Assembly (NCBI GenBank): GCA_963802745.1
Contig: CAWDKL010000071.1
Coordinates: forward strand, 1 to 64,000
Direction: 5' to 3'
From: JAJPKK01 sp963802745
GTDB taxonomy: Bacteria; Pseudomonadota; Alphaproteobacteria; Rhizobiales; Xanthobacteraceae
DNA: 64,000 nt
Positions 36,475 to 45,626 of this stretch are shown here, piece by piece (position 1 is the stretch's first letter; each line of letters begins with the position of its first letter). The position numbers were made by a program, and so were the translations under genes. The notes beneath the pieces are model-generated. The model saw only the letters and a list, made by a program, of their open reading frames with translations. It was not told where the DNA came from and made no database searches.

Positions 36475-37605
36475 ATGCCGAAGCTTCCACCGCCGCCGTT
36501 TCGCGCCGAGCATATCGGCAGCTTCTTCCGCCCGCGGGCTTTGCTCGACGCGCGGGAGGCCGCCGAAGCCGGGCACGTGACGCTCGAGCAGCTGCGCGCA
36601 GCCGAAGATGCGGCCATCCGCGATTTCGTGCGGCTGCAGGAAGAGCTCGGCTTCGAAGTCGTCACCGATGGCGAGTTCCGCCGCGGTACCTATACGGCGA
36701 ATTTCACCACCTCCGGCTTGACCGGCATCGCGGCCGAGCAGATCGGCGAGGGCGAGTGGTCGTACCAAAACGCCGCCGGCCATCGCGAACGCGGCCGGCT
36801 GCCCGCCGTCCACGGGCGCATCCGCCGCCATGGTTCAACGAATGCCACGGATTTCGCCTTCCTGAAATCGGTCGCCACCGTCACCCCGAAGCTAACCCTG
36901 CCGGGTCCCTGCTACATCCATTTCCGCGCCGGGCGCGCGCGCATCAGCCGCGATGTCTATCCGGACCTCGGCGCGTTCTGGTCCGATCTCATCGCCGCCT
37001 ATGTGGAGGAACTCAAAACCCTGGCGGAAGCCGGGTGCCGCTACCTGCAGCTCGACGAAACCTCGATCGCAAAACTCGGCGATCCGGCGATCCGCGATGC
37101 GCTGGCGGCGCGCGGCGACGATTGGGACCGCCTGCTCGACACCTATATCGATGTCATCAATGCGATCGTGACGCAAGCGCCGCCGGGGATGCGGATCGGC
37201 ATGCATCTGTGCCGCGGCAACCGCATGGGTCATTGGCAGGCCGCCGGCGGCTATGACCTCGTCGCCGGACGTCTGTTCGGGCGGGCGGCCATCGACTTCT
37301 TCTTCCTCGAATATGATTCCGAGCGCGCCGGCAGTTTTGCGCCGCTCGCGGCGTTGCCGGCGCACAAGCGCGTCGTGCTGGGCCTCGTCTCCACCAAGAC
37401 GGCAGAATTGGAACCGGCGGATGCGTTGTGCGAGCGCATCCGGGATTGCGCCCGCTATGTGGACCTGGAGCGGCTTGGCGTGAGCCCGCAATGCGGGTTT
37501 TCGAGCTCGGATCGTGCCAACACGGTCATGAGCGAGGAACGCGGCATCGAGAAGCTTCGCCGCGTCGTCGAAGTCGCCCGCCGGATGTGGCCCGGCGGCA
37601 TGTAG
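36475..37605 (+). CDS. MetE C-terminal-like cobalamin-independent methyltransferase
   Basis: A 376-residue single-domain protein resembling the catalytic C-terminal half of methionine synthase MetE. HIGSFFRP, DGEFRRG, LQLDETSIA, GMHLCRGN and SPQCGFSS are family marks; the His, Glu and the final Cys (QCGF) are the usual zinc ligands. Full MetE is about 750 residues, so this is a stand-alone homologue of the YxjG/epoxyalkane:CoM-transferase-like group. The methyl or thiol substrate is unknown. It is followed by a Bug gene after 85 bases. Confidence 0.8.
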   Translation: MPKLPPPPFRAEHIGSFFRPRALLDAREAAEAGHVTLEQLRAAEDAAIRDFVRLQEELGFEVVTDGEFRRGTYTANFTTSGLTGIAAEQIGEGEWSYQNAAGHRERGRLPAVHGRIRRHGSTNATDFAFLKSVATVTPKLTLPGPCYIHFRAGRARISRDVYPDLGAFWSDLIAAYVEELKTLAEAGCRYLQLDETSIAKLGDPAIRDALAARGDDWDRLLDTYIDVINAIVTQAPPGMRIGMHLCRGNRMGHWQAAGGYDLVAGRLFGRAAIDFFFLEYDSERAGSFAPLAALPAHKRVVLGLVSTKTAELEPADALCERIRDCARYVDLERLGVSPQCGFSSSDRANTVMSEERGIEKLRRVVEVARRMWPGGM

Positions 37606-37690
37606 GCCGATGCGAGCCGAGGCACGCGAAGCCGGGCCGTGCTATAGCGGCGGCGTTGCGGCGCGATCCGCAACGATCGGAGAGACGACG

Positions 37691-38677
37691 GTGAAACCAC
37701 ATCCTTGGGCTTGCGCCTTCGCGGCCGCGGCCGCTTCGGTTGCCATCGGATTCGTCATGATGGCGTCAACCGCCGGCGCCGCAGCCGAATGGCCCACGCG
37801 CCCGATTCGCATCATCGCGCCATCGACGCCGGGCGGCGCGGCCGATACGTTCGCCCGGCTGCTGGCCGAATTCCTGCCGCCGCTGCTGCACCAGCCCTTG
37901 GTCGTCGATAACCGTGCCGGTGCCGGCGGACTGATCGGCGTGGCGGCCGCGGCCCATGCGGAGCCGGACGGCTACACCCTCGTCACCTCCAGCGTGGGCT
38001 ATCTGGCGGTGGCGCCGGCCGTGAGCCAAAATCCAGGCTTCGATCCGATTCGGGACTTGACGCATATCGCCTATCTGGGCGGACCACCCAATGTGTTCGT
38101 CGTGCATCCTTCGCTCGGCACGCGATCGCTCAAGGAACTGATCGCGTTGGCGCACGGGCGGCAGCTCGACTATGTGTCGCCGGGCGTGGGTTCGCTCGGC
38201 AATATCCTGATGGAGTATTTCGCCCAACAGGCGGGCATCAAGATGCAGCACATTCCCCACAAAGGCTCGTCGCAAGCCACCATGGACCTCATTGCCGGCA
38301 CCGTGAAGGTCGGTTCGATGACATGGAGCTCGGCGATCGGACAGATTCGCGCCGGCGCCATGGTGCCGCTGGCGGTGTCGTCGCGCGACCGAATCGCCGG
38401 ATTTCCAGCGGTACCGACGCTGCGCGAGGAGGGTTTCGACGACCTGGTCGCCTACACCTGGTATGCACTGTCCGGACCGGCCGGCCTGCCCGCCCCCGTG
38501 GTGCAGAAGCTGAACCAGGCGGTTACCACCGCGTGGGCTATCCCGGCGCTGCAACAGCGGCTTGCCGACGATGCGATCATTGCCGAAGCGATGACCCCGC
38601 AAGCCGTGACCGCCTTCGTAAGCCGCGAGGTTAGCAAATGGATACCGATCGTGAAGCGGCTCGGGTCAAATCCTTAG
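37691..38677 (+). CDS. Bug-family (TctC-like) solute-binding protein
   Basis: A 328-residue binding protein that starts with GTG after GGAGAG. A Sec-type leader (to about residue 34, AGAAAEW) precedes WPTRPIRIIAPSTPGGAADT, QPLVVDNRAGAGGLIGVAAA, EPDGYTLVTSS and IPHKGSSQATMDLIAG. All main Bug motifs are intact. It probably forms a unit with the MetE-like gene upstream, and may deliver that pathway's substrate. No transporter membrane genes are near. Confidence 0.87.
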   Translation: MKPHPWACAFAAAAASVAIGFVMMASTAGAAAEWPTRPIRIIAPSTPGGAADTFARLLAEFLPPLLHQPLVVDNRAGAGGLIGVAAAAHAEPDGYTLVTSSVGYLAVAPAVSQNPGFDPIRDLTHIAYLGGPPNVFVVHPSLGTRSLKELIALAHGRQLDYVSPGVGSLGNILMEYFAQQAGIKMQHIPHKGSSQATMDLIAGTVKVGSMTWSSAIGQIRAGAMVPLAVSSRDRIAGFPAVPTLREEGFDDLVAYTWYALSGPAGLPAPVVQKLNQAVTTAWAIPALQQRLADDAIIAEAMTPQAVTAFVSREVSKWIPIVKRLGSNP

Positions 38678-38878
38678 GCGAATTTTTCGCCGATGTTGCA
38701 TTGTAGCCACGATCCCGAACTACATTAACGCTCCGTTCAGGTTACGCTTGATTTTGGCATCAATTTGGTATCAATATGTTCGGATGGTGACGGCCGCGAT
38801 TCCACCCGTAGCCTCGCCATCTTCGTGAGATGCGCGGGTCTCATTCGCGTCCATCGTTAACAGGCTGGGGTTCGGATC

Positions 38879-40195
38879 ATGTCACAGGGGAAGAGTGAGT
38901 ATTGGAGTTTTTCGATCAGTCTGCGAGAGGGAGCCGCGGCGCTCAGACTAAGCACGGCCGCGCTTGGGCTTCTCGGTCTGGGAACAGTGTTCACCCCGGC
39001 GTCCGCATTTCCCTATCCTGACTATTATCAGGGATATTCCTATCCGGGGTATTATCCGGGAGCGGCGCAGCCGAGGCAGCGCCTGACTCGCGAAGCGGCT
39101 GTAGACACTGCCGGCCGCAAGCGGTCACGCGGCGGAAAGAATGCCGATGCGGCCCCGCCGGAGCCGGCGAAGCCCTTGGGTCCGCTGACGATTGCGATTT
39201 CGATCAATAATCAGCACGCGACGCTGTACGACGAAACATCGCCCATCGGAGCGACGCCGGTCTCGACCGGCAAGCCGGGAAAGCCGACCCCGATGGGTGT
39301 CTTCAGCGTGATCCAGAAGGACCGGTTGCATCACTCCAATCTCTACAGCAATGCTCCGATGCCTTATATGCAACGCATTACCTGGTCCGGCGTTGCCCTG
39401 CACGAGGGGGTGTTGCCGGGCTATGCGGCGTCGCACGGCTGTATCAGGATGCCCCATTCGTTCGCCGTCCGCTTGTGGGGGCTGACCAAAATCGGCGCCC
39501 GCGTGGTCATTGCCCACAACGATGTGGTGCCGCACGAAATCAATCATCCGCAGCTCACAGCCTTGTCGGTGAAGCCGGAACCGGCGCCGGAAGCAGTGCC
39601 GGAACCGGTGCCGGAAGCAAGCGACACGGCGCCTGCGTCGGAGCCCAAGGCCACCCAGATCGCGATGGTATCGAATGCCGCCGGATCGTCGCAGCCGGCG
39701 GTGCTTTCCGCCAACGTGCAGCCCGCGGATGCCAATCTCCGGCCCGGCCCGGTTTCGCTGTTCGTGAGCCGCAAGGCAGGCAAGCTGTTCGTCCGCAAAG
39801 GCTTTCAGCCGGTGTTCGACATGCCGATCAATATTGCCAGGCCGGACCAGCCGCTCGGTACGCACCTGTTCACGGCCGGCCGGCCGGCCGAAGGCAGTAC
39901 CGAGCCGCGGTGGTTTACCATGTCGGTCGGCGACGAGCGGTCGGCGGCAAGTGCCAACGGCGGCAAGGATAAGGTCAAGGGCAAAGGCCGCTCGCGGCGG
40001 GACGAGGATTCGGCGCGGTCCGCGGACCCCTCGCCTCGCACCGCGGCCGATGCGCTCGATCGCATCGAATTGCCTCGGGAGGCGCTTGATCGCATTATCC
40101 CTCTCATCGGACCTGGCGCTTCGCTGCTGATTTCCGATCAGGGGCTGGGTAACGAAACCGGCAAGGATACCGATTTCATCGTGGTGACCCGGTAA
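38879..40195 (+). CDS. L,D-transpeptidase (YkuD domain) with long C-terminal extension
   Basis: A 438-residue exported protein. After the leader come Tyr/Pro/Gly-rich repeats (PDYYQGYSYPGYYPG), then the YkuD domain (about 100-225) with the catalytic ASHGCIRM; the Cys is residue 188. The enzyme cross-links peptidoglycan or attaches proteins to it. A Pro/Glu/Ala linker (PEPAPEAVPEPVPEA) leads to a second beta-rich region, about 285-438, that ends ISDQGLGNETGKDTDFIVVT and may be a degenerate second copy without the Cys. Such tandem forms are known in Rhizobiales. Confidence 0.85.
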   Translation: MSQGKSEYWSFSISLREGAAALRLSTAALGLLGLGTVFTPASAFPYPDYYQGYSYPGYYPGAAQPRQRLTREAAVDTAGRKRSRGGKNADAAPPEPAKPLGPLTIAISINNQHATLYDETSPIGATPVSTGKPGKPTPMGVFSVIQKDRLHHSNLYSNAPMPYMQRITWSGVALHEGVLPGYAASHGCIRMPHSFAVRLWGLTKIGARVVIAHNDVVPHEINHPQLTALSVKPEPAPEAVPEPVPEASDTAPASEPKATQIAMVSNAAGSSQPAVLSANVQPADANLRPGPVSLFVSRKAGKLFVRKGFQPVFDMPINIARPDQPLGTHLFTAGRPAEGSTEPRWFTMSVGDERSAASANGGKDKVKGKGRSRRDEDSARSADPSPRTAADALDRIELPREALDRIIPLIGPGASLLISDQGLGNETGKDTDFIVVTR

Positions 40196-40264
40196 TCCTG
40201 CGGAGGCTGCCGCGGGTCCACCCGCGGACGCCGTGCCTGCTTGTCACGTGCGGGTCTCGAAGGG

Positions 40265-40951
40265 GTGAAGCTCTCCGTCATCGTGCCGGTGCTCGATGAA
40301 GCGGGCGGGATCGTCGCGGCGCTGGCGGCGCTGGCGCCTTTGCGGGCGCGGGGCGCCGAGGTCGTGGTGGCCGACGGCGGCAGCCGCGATACCACCGTGG
40401 CATTAGCGGCGCCGCTTGCCGACGCCATCGTAACCTCCCCGCGCGGACGCGGCAGCCAGATGAATGCCGGTGCCGCCGTCGCGACCGGCGACGTGCTGGT
40501 GTTTCTTCACGCCGATACGCGGCTGCCTGCCGATGCCGACACTCTCATCAGGGACGGACTTGAGCGCACCGGCCGCGTCTGGGGCCGGTTCGATGTGCGC
40601 ATTGCCGGCACCCACCCGCTATTGCGGGTCATTGCCGCGATGATGAACCTGCGCTCGCGCTTGACCGGCATTGCGACCGGCGATCAAGCGATCTTTGTCA
40701 CACGGGCGCCGTTCGGCGCCGGCTTTCCGGATATTGCCCTGATGGAGGACATCGCGATCTCCCGGCGGCTCAAGCGCGTCGGCCCGCCGCTTTGTATCGC
40801 CGGACCGGTCGTGACCTCGGGCCGGCGGTGGGAGCGGCACGGCGTTATACGAACCATCGTGCTGATGTGGAGCCTGCGGCTTGCATATTGGCTCGGCGCC
40901 AGTCCGGATTGGCTGGCGCGGCGCTATGGTTATGAACCCCGGCCACGATGA
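40265..40951 (+). CDS. Family 2 glycosyltransferase of the rSAM/selenodomain-associated type 2
   Basis: About 228 residues. It starts KLSVIVPVLDEAGGI; DGGSRDTT and FLHADTRLPA hold the GT-A Asp residues that bind nucleotide-sugar and metal. The middle (GRFDVRI, TGDQAIFVTRAPF) matches TIGR04283. The start is uncertain: GTG 40265 has GAAGG only two bases away, and TTG 40241 lacks a site. Its stop overlaps the next gene (ATGA). The pair of type 1 and type 2 transferases is a recurrent operon, linked by others to arsenosugar or related small-molecule synthesis. Confidence 0.78.
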   Translation: MKLSVIVPVLDEAGGIVAALAALAPLRARGAEVVVADGGSRDTTVALAAPLADAIVTSPRGRGSQMNAGAAVATGDVLVFLHADTRLPADADTLIRDGLERTGRVWGRFDVRIAGTHPLLRVIAAMMNLRSRLTGIATGDQAIFVTRAPFGAGFPDIALMEDIAISRRLKRVGPPLCIAGPVVTSGRRWERHGVIRTIVLMWSLRLAYWLGASPDWLARRYGYEPRPR

Positions 40952-41592
40952 ATAGCGTGACACGGCGCCACCGCGGTGAACCGGTGGCGGTGGCGATTCT
41001 CGCCAAGGCACCCGTGCCCGGCCTTGCCAAGACGCAACTCGCGCCGGTGCTGGGACCCGAAGGTGCGGCAGCTTTGCAGGCGCGGTTCATCGAGCGCACC
41101 GTTGCCACCGCCTTGGCGGCGGCGATCGGTCCGGTGACCTTGTGGGCCGCACCGGATTGCGGTCATCCGCTGTTCCAGGCGCTTGCCACAAAGCCCGGCG
41201 TGGCTCTCGCAGCGCAGCCGGACGGCGACATCGGCGGCCGCATGCTGGCGGCCCTTGCCGCCGCGAACGGACCCGCGATCGCCATCGGCACCGATTGTCC
41301 AGCCCTCGATCCCGCGGACCTGCGCACGGCGGCAGCCGCGCTCGCCGACGGCATCGATGTCGTCATCCTCCCGGCGGCGGATGGCGGCTATGGCCTCATC
41401 GGCATGCGCCGTCCGCAGCCGGCGTTATTGACCGGAATGATTTGGAGCACGCCGGACGTCATGGCGCAGACCCGCGCCCGCTTAGCGCGGCTCGGCCTGA
41501 CGTGGCGCGAACCGGCGCGGCTGTGGGACGTCGATGTGCCGGCCGATCTCGCGCGGCTCGCCGGCGCCGGACTCGACGGACTGCTGCCATAA
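40948..41592 (+). CDS. DUF2064 / rSAM/selenodomain-associated transferase 1
   Basis: A 214-residue nucleotidyltransferase-like GT-A protein: VAILAKAPVPGLAKTQLAPV at the N-terminus (usually KTRLxP), AIGTDCPALDPADL in the middle and PAADGGYGLIG near 150. It matches TIGR04282. The usual Arg in the KTR motif is Gln here (KTQ), which may lower activity. It is translationally coupled to the preceding type 2 transferase by a four-base overlap. A radical SAM partner gene, common elsewhere, is missing. Confidence 0.8.
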   Translation: MNSVTRRHRGEPVAVAILAKAPVPGLAKTQLAPVLGPEGAAALQARFIERTVATALAAAIGPVTLWAAPDCGHPLFQALATKPGVALAAQPDGDIGGRMLAALAAANGPAIAIGTDCPALDPADLRTAAAALADGIDVVILPAADGGYGLIGMRRPQPALLTGMIWSTPDVMAQTRARLARLGLTWREPARLWDVDVPADLARLAGAGLDGLLP

Positions 41593-42000
41593 CGGGCCGC
41601 GTCATCCGCTCGGAGCGGAAATATCGATGAAGGTATGTGGTCTGCATCACATAGCGCTCGCAGCAGGCACCGGCTAAAGGCCCATTCGCAAAAGCGGAGA
41701 TCGCATTGACGATCATCACCGGCAGCGCGATCACGTTCGATCCGCCCCGCCTATCGGGTCCGGTCGCGAGCTTCCTCGACTGAGCCGGTCGTGCGGCTGG
41801 AAAGGCAACGATGCGCGTTCGCCGCATTCGCCAATCTCATCGCATTTTGAACGTGTCTGGACTTCGCCGGCCGCCTATACTGCCGCCCGGATTGACCTTT
41901 GCGTGCCGTTCCGGCGATCCGCCGTGGCGGTGCGGCCTTCGCAAGGTATAACGGCCGCAACGGCGCAAGCGTCGCTTAAGCGAGGGAGGAAGCTAAGCCC
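41593..42000. other. Gap upstream of the PQQ dehydrogenase gene
   Basis: No gene or remnant recognised in 408 bases. It should carry the promoter of the PQQ enzyme. A GAGGGAGGAAG ribosome site lies a few bases before its ATG at 42001. Confidence 0.35.
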
Positions 42001-43657
42001 ATGAAAAAGCTGCTGCTGGTCGCCACCTGTCTGGCTGCCGTGCCTACGCTCGGCACCGCCCAGACCATGGACGACATTCTTAATCCGAAGAGCACCGACA
42101 ATGTGCTCACCCACAGCATGGGGCTCGACCGCAAAAGTTTTAGCCCGCTCAAGCAGATCGACAAGACCAACGTGAAACGGCTGGTGCCGGTCTGGGCCAC
42201 CAGTACGATGAACGATTGGGGCGATCTGTCCGCTCCGGCCGTCTACAACGGCGTCATCTACGCCATCAACGGCAACTGGACCTTTGCGATCGATGTCGAG
42301 ACCGGGCGGCAGCTTTGGCGCACGCCGGTGGTGCCCGAGGCCGGGGTCGACCGCCACGGCATCACCCGCGGCGCACCGGTGCTTTATAACGGCAAGCTGT
42401 TCCGGGTGACGATCGATAATTACGTCGTCGCCCTCGACATGAAGACCGGCAAGGAGGTCTGGAAGCAGAAATTCGCCGATGCGAAGCAAGGCTATTACGC
42501 GACCGGCGCGCCGATGATGGCAAACGGCGTACTGATCTCCGGCATGTCGGGCGGGGAGTCCACGACCCGCGGCTTCCTCGACGGCTGGGATCCGGAAACC
42601 GGGCGCAAGCTGTGGCGCCGCTACACGATTCCGGCGCCCGGCGAGCCGGGCTCGGAGACCTGGCCGAAGGGCAGCGACGCCTGGCTGCAAGGCGGCGGAC
42701 CGACGTGGCGCTCAGGGAGCTACGACCCGCAGCTCGACATCGTCTACTGGGGTACCGGCAACGCCGAGCCCTACGATCCGCGGCCGCGCGAGGCGATGGA
42801 CAGCCTCTACACATCGAGCGTGCTGGCGATCAAGCCGAAGACCGGGGAGCTCGTCTGCTACTATCAGTATACGCCCAACGACGTATATGACGTGGACGCC
42901 ACCGACGAACAGGTGCTTGCCGATCTGCCGGTCGGCGGGGTCACCCGCAAGGTGATGATCCAGGCCAACAAGAACGGCTTCATGTATGTGCTCGACCGCA
43001 CCAACTGCCAGCCCGATCGCCGCCGGCGCCTACGTCAAGGTGAACTGGGCGTCCGGGATCGATTTGAAGACCGGCCGTCCGGTGCTCACCGACGTCTACA
43101 AAAAGTTCCTCAACGGCGACGAGGTCGAAATCTTCCCCTCGCGCGGCACCAATGCGACGCCGATCGCCTTCAACCCCAACACCGGGCTCATCTACGCCAA
43201 CACCTGGAACGTGCCGCGCCTGCAGCGCCTGGCGCCGCCGAAGGTGGCCGCGCTCGGTTCCGTGTCGACCGGGGTCACCGCGCGCAATCCGCCGATCGTA
43301 CCGGGCACCGTGATGGGCGCCTTCATCGCCATCAACCCCCTGACCGGCGAGAAGAAATGGGAGCAGCCGCTCACCGATGCGCCGAGCGCCGCCGGCATGC
43401 TGGCGACCGGAGGCGGCCTCATCTTCACCGGCAAGCTGACCGGCGAATTTTTGGCGCTCGACGCCGACACCGGCAAGACGCTGTGGCAGTTCAAGACCAG
43501 TTCCAGCGTGAATTCGACTGCGATCACCTACACCCACAACGGCCGGCAATACGTCTCGATCGCCTCCGGCCTCGGCGGCGCCGTCGCCCCGCGCTTCGTC
43601 GCCGGCAAGGTGCCGACCGGCGGTTCGCTGTGGACCTTCGCGCTGATGCCGGAGTGA
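42001..43657 (+). pseudogene. PQQ-dependent alcohol dehydrogenase, single frameshift
   Basis: A quinoprotein of about 551 residues with a signal peptide (ends LGTAQT) and beta-propeller W-motifs (ETGRQLWR, KTGKEVWK, ETGRKLWRR, DTGKTLWQF). The segment NDVYDVDATDE aligns with the catalytic Asp region: D297 is the base, and D299 two positions later is the extra Asp typical of lanthanide-type (XoxF-like) enzymes. One extra C in the run 43012-43014 breaks the frame; without it the sequence continues TNCQPIAAGAYVKVNWASGI to the end. No cytochrome or PQQ-synthesis gene is adjacent. Confidence 0.85.
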
Positions 43658-43658
43658 A

Positions 43659-43685
43659 TTGACCGGATTCCGGTCAGATCGGGGC
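43659..43685. repeat. Left-tip relic of the 160-bp MITE
   Basis: TTGACCGGATTCCGGTCAGATC matches the first 22 or so bases of the element at 15616 and then diverges. It begins two bases after the PQQ gene stop. Confidence 0.5.
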
Positions 43686-43779
43686 CTCGGAGGGTGGGCA
43701 GAGGCGCCGCGCACGGCCGTATGGAGCGGTTCCGCGGGGCGCGCCGTGCCCACCTTCGACGCCGCCGGTGGCACGGCGC

Positions 43780-43985
43780 GAGAGCGCCGTGATCCCACTT
43801 TCGGCTGTACTTGGCGCGGGCTGCCGCCGATCAACGCCGGCGGATTCCTGGGGCAGTTACAGCTTGGTCCGCGGATGCGCTTGATGCCTCCGGCCACCGC
43901 AACCCTTCGGCTTGCGCCTTCCACCGGTTGAGGGCGCGATCGGAGACCTTCATATCATCGCCGATGTGAATGCTCGCGATTTTGC
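43780..43985 (-). pseudogene. Decayed HTH (MqsA-like) gene, homologue of 8581-8883
   Basis: On the minus strand, ATG at 43953 opens MKVSDRALNRWKAQAEGLRW, against MRVCDRALNRLRAQTEGLPL at 8581. The following DNA continues to align (ATCAAGCGCATCCGCG, then TTGATCGGCGGCAGCCCGCG) but in shifting frames. Bases before the start also match (GAGCATTCACA). Several indels make it non-functional. The gap 43658-44078 otherwise holds a MITE tip and an ATTCCCTG repeat near 44031. Confidence 0.7.
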
Positions 43986-44078
43986 CCACCCGGGTCCCCG
44001 CGTAACCACGTGCCGGTGTGAAAATTTCGGCATTCCCTGTTCTCAGGGAATTGTTTCGGCTGTCGCCCGCCGGCAGGT

Positions 44079-45626
44079 TCACTCGGTCACCATGAGCGGC
44101 TCGCGGCCGACCAAGCGGGCGAGCTGGCGCAGGCGCGAGAATACCCGATCGCCGCCGAGGTTGCGGTACTTGCCGGCGAGCGTGAGCTTCAGCTTGCCGC
44201 GCTCGACCACCATGGGGGTATCGGGCAACACGCCCGGCATCGCCCCGGACACCAGGTAGGCGACCCGCATGGTGGCGCCGAGCACGCGGGCGCGGTCGAG
44301 CATGCGGGCGGTCGCGAGCTCCCGCAAATGCGGCGGCAGTTCGTCTTCGACCAGGCCGGCGTGGCGGAAGAACACGGCCAGCGCCAAAAATGCCCGACCG
44401 GGATGATCGACGCCGACGAAGGTGGCGTGGGAGATGATGTTGAGGGCCTGCTCGCCGCGATAGTCCGGATGCGCCCGCCAGCCGATATCGGCGAGCAGGC
44501 AGGCGGCGCGGCGCAGGCGTTTTTCGTCGGCGCTTTCCTGCAGGCCGGAGGTCGCCATGAAGCGGTCGCTCCAGTCGGCGAGTTCCTCGCAGTGGCGGGG
44601 TGAGCGCGACCGCAGCACGTTGAGCTCCTGCGCCGCCGCGAGCAGCGGGTCGCGCTTTTGCTCCTCGTCTCCGAGCATGGCGAACAGCAGCCCTTCGCGC
44701 ACGCCGAGCGCCGACACCACGATGCGGGCCGACCCGGCGCTCCGTACCACATGCTCCAGCACCAGCGCCGCATAGGCCAGCAGCGGGCGGCGCGCGGCGT
44801 TGACGATATCGATCCGCGACAGCGTTTCGGCATCGACGCGGCGCACCAGAGCGGAGAATTCCAGCGCTTCCGCGGCCGGAATGACGTAGCCATGCATCAC
44901 ATGCAGCGGGTAGCCGGTCTGCCACATGTGCAGCCGCGTCAACGACCGCCAGGTGCCGCCGACGCAATAGAAATCGCGGTCGCGGCCGGCCTTGAGCAGG
45001 TTCACCTGCCCGAGCGCGTCGCGCACGATCTTTTCCGCCTTGTCGAGCGATTTCGCCGACAGGTCTTGCAGCGCCAGACCGCCGAGCGGCAGGGTGGTGC
45101 CGGCCTTGAGCTTGCGGCCGCGCACGTCGCTGAGCTCGAGCGAGCCGCCGCCGAGATCGCCGACGATGCCGTCCGGCTTGTGAAAGCCGGACACCACGCC
45201 GAGCGCCGAAAGTTCCGCCTCCCGGGCGCCCGACACGATCTCGACCGCAACCCCGCAGGCCTGTTCGGCCTTGGCGATGAAGGCTGCGCCGTTGCGGGCG
45301 TCCCGGCACGCCGCGGTGGCGATGGCGAATATCTCGCCGACCCGCATGGCATCGCACAAGGCGCGGAATCTTGCGAGCGCCGCCAACGCCTTGGTCACGG
45401 CATCGTCCGGAAGCAGGCCGGTGGTAAGCACTTCGCGGCCCAGCCCCGCCAGCATCTTCTCGTTGAAGATCGGCGTCAGGCTGCGGGCAAGCCCTTCATA
45501 GACCACCAGGCGGACCGAGTTCGACCCGATGTCGATGACGGCGACCGGCGGCGCGGTGTGGATGCGGCCTTGCGCCACCACCCCTGCCGCCACGCGCTCC
45601 GCGCCGTTGCGGTTACTCTCGATCAA
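44079..45626 (-). CDS. ppx: Exopolyphosphatase, Ppx/GppA family
   Basis: A 515-residue enzyme of the ASKHA fold that removes phosphate from polyphosphate ends or from pppGpp. The motif VAVIDIGSNSVRLVVYEG (residues 28-45) is the first phosphate loop, and GIVGDLGGGSLELSDV the second. A C-terminal HD-like helical domain begins near 320. It starts with TTG inside the end of ppk (14-base overlap), so translation is coupled. Pairing of synthesis and breakdown enzymes in one operon is common in Hyphomicrobiales. Confidence 0.92.
   Translation of the reverse strand: MIESNRNGAERVAAGVVAQGRIHTAPPVAVIDIGSNSVRLVVYEGLARSLTPIFNEKMLAGLGREVLTTGLLPDDAVTKALAALARFRALCDAMRVGEIFAIATAACRDARNGAAFIAKAEQACGVAVEIVSGAREAELSALGVVSGFHKPDGIVGDLGGGSLELSDVRGRKLKAGTTLPLGGLALQDLSAKSLDKAEKIVRDALGQVNLLKAGRDRDFYCVGGTWRSLTRLHMWQTGYPLHVMHGYVIPAAEALEFSALVRRVDAETLSRIDIVNAARRPLLAYAALVLEHVVRSAGSARIVVSALGVREGLLFAMLGDEEQKRDPLLAAAQELNVLRSRSPRHCEELADWSDRFMATSGLQESADEKRLRRAACLLADIGWRAHPDYRGEQALNIISHATFVGVDHPGRAFLALAVFFRHAGLVEDELPPHLRELATARMLDRARVLGATMRVAYLVSGAMPGVLPDTPMVVERGKLKLTLAGKYRNLGGDRVFSRLRQLARLVGREPLMVTE

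Noticed and set aside
36475..37605. Full methionine synthase MetE
   Set aside because: The protein is half the length of MetE and lacks its N-terminal barrel, so a stand-alone homologue of unknown substrate is the safer call.
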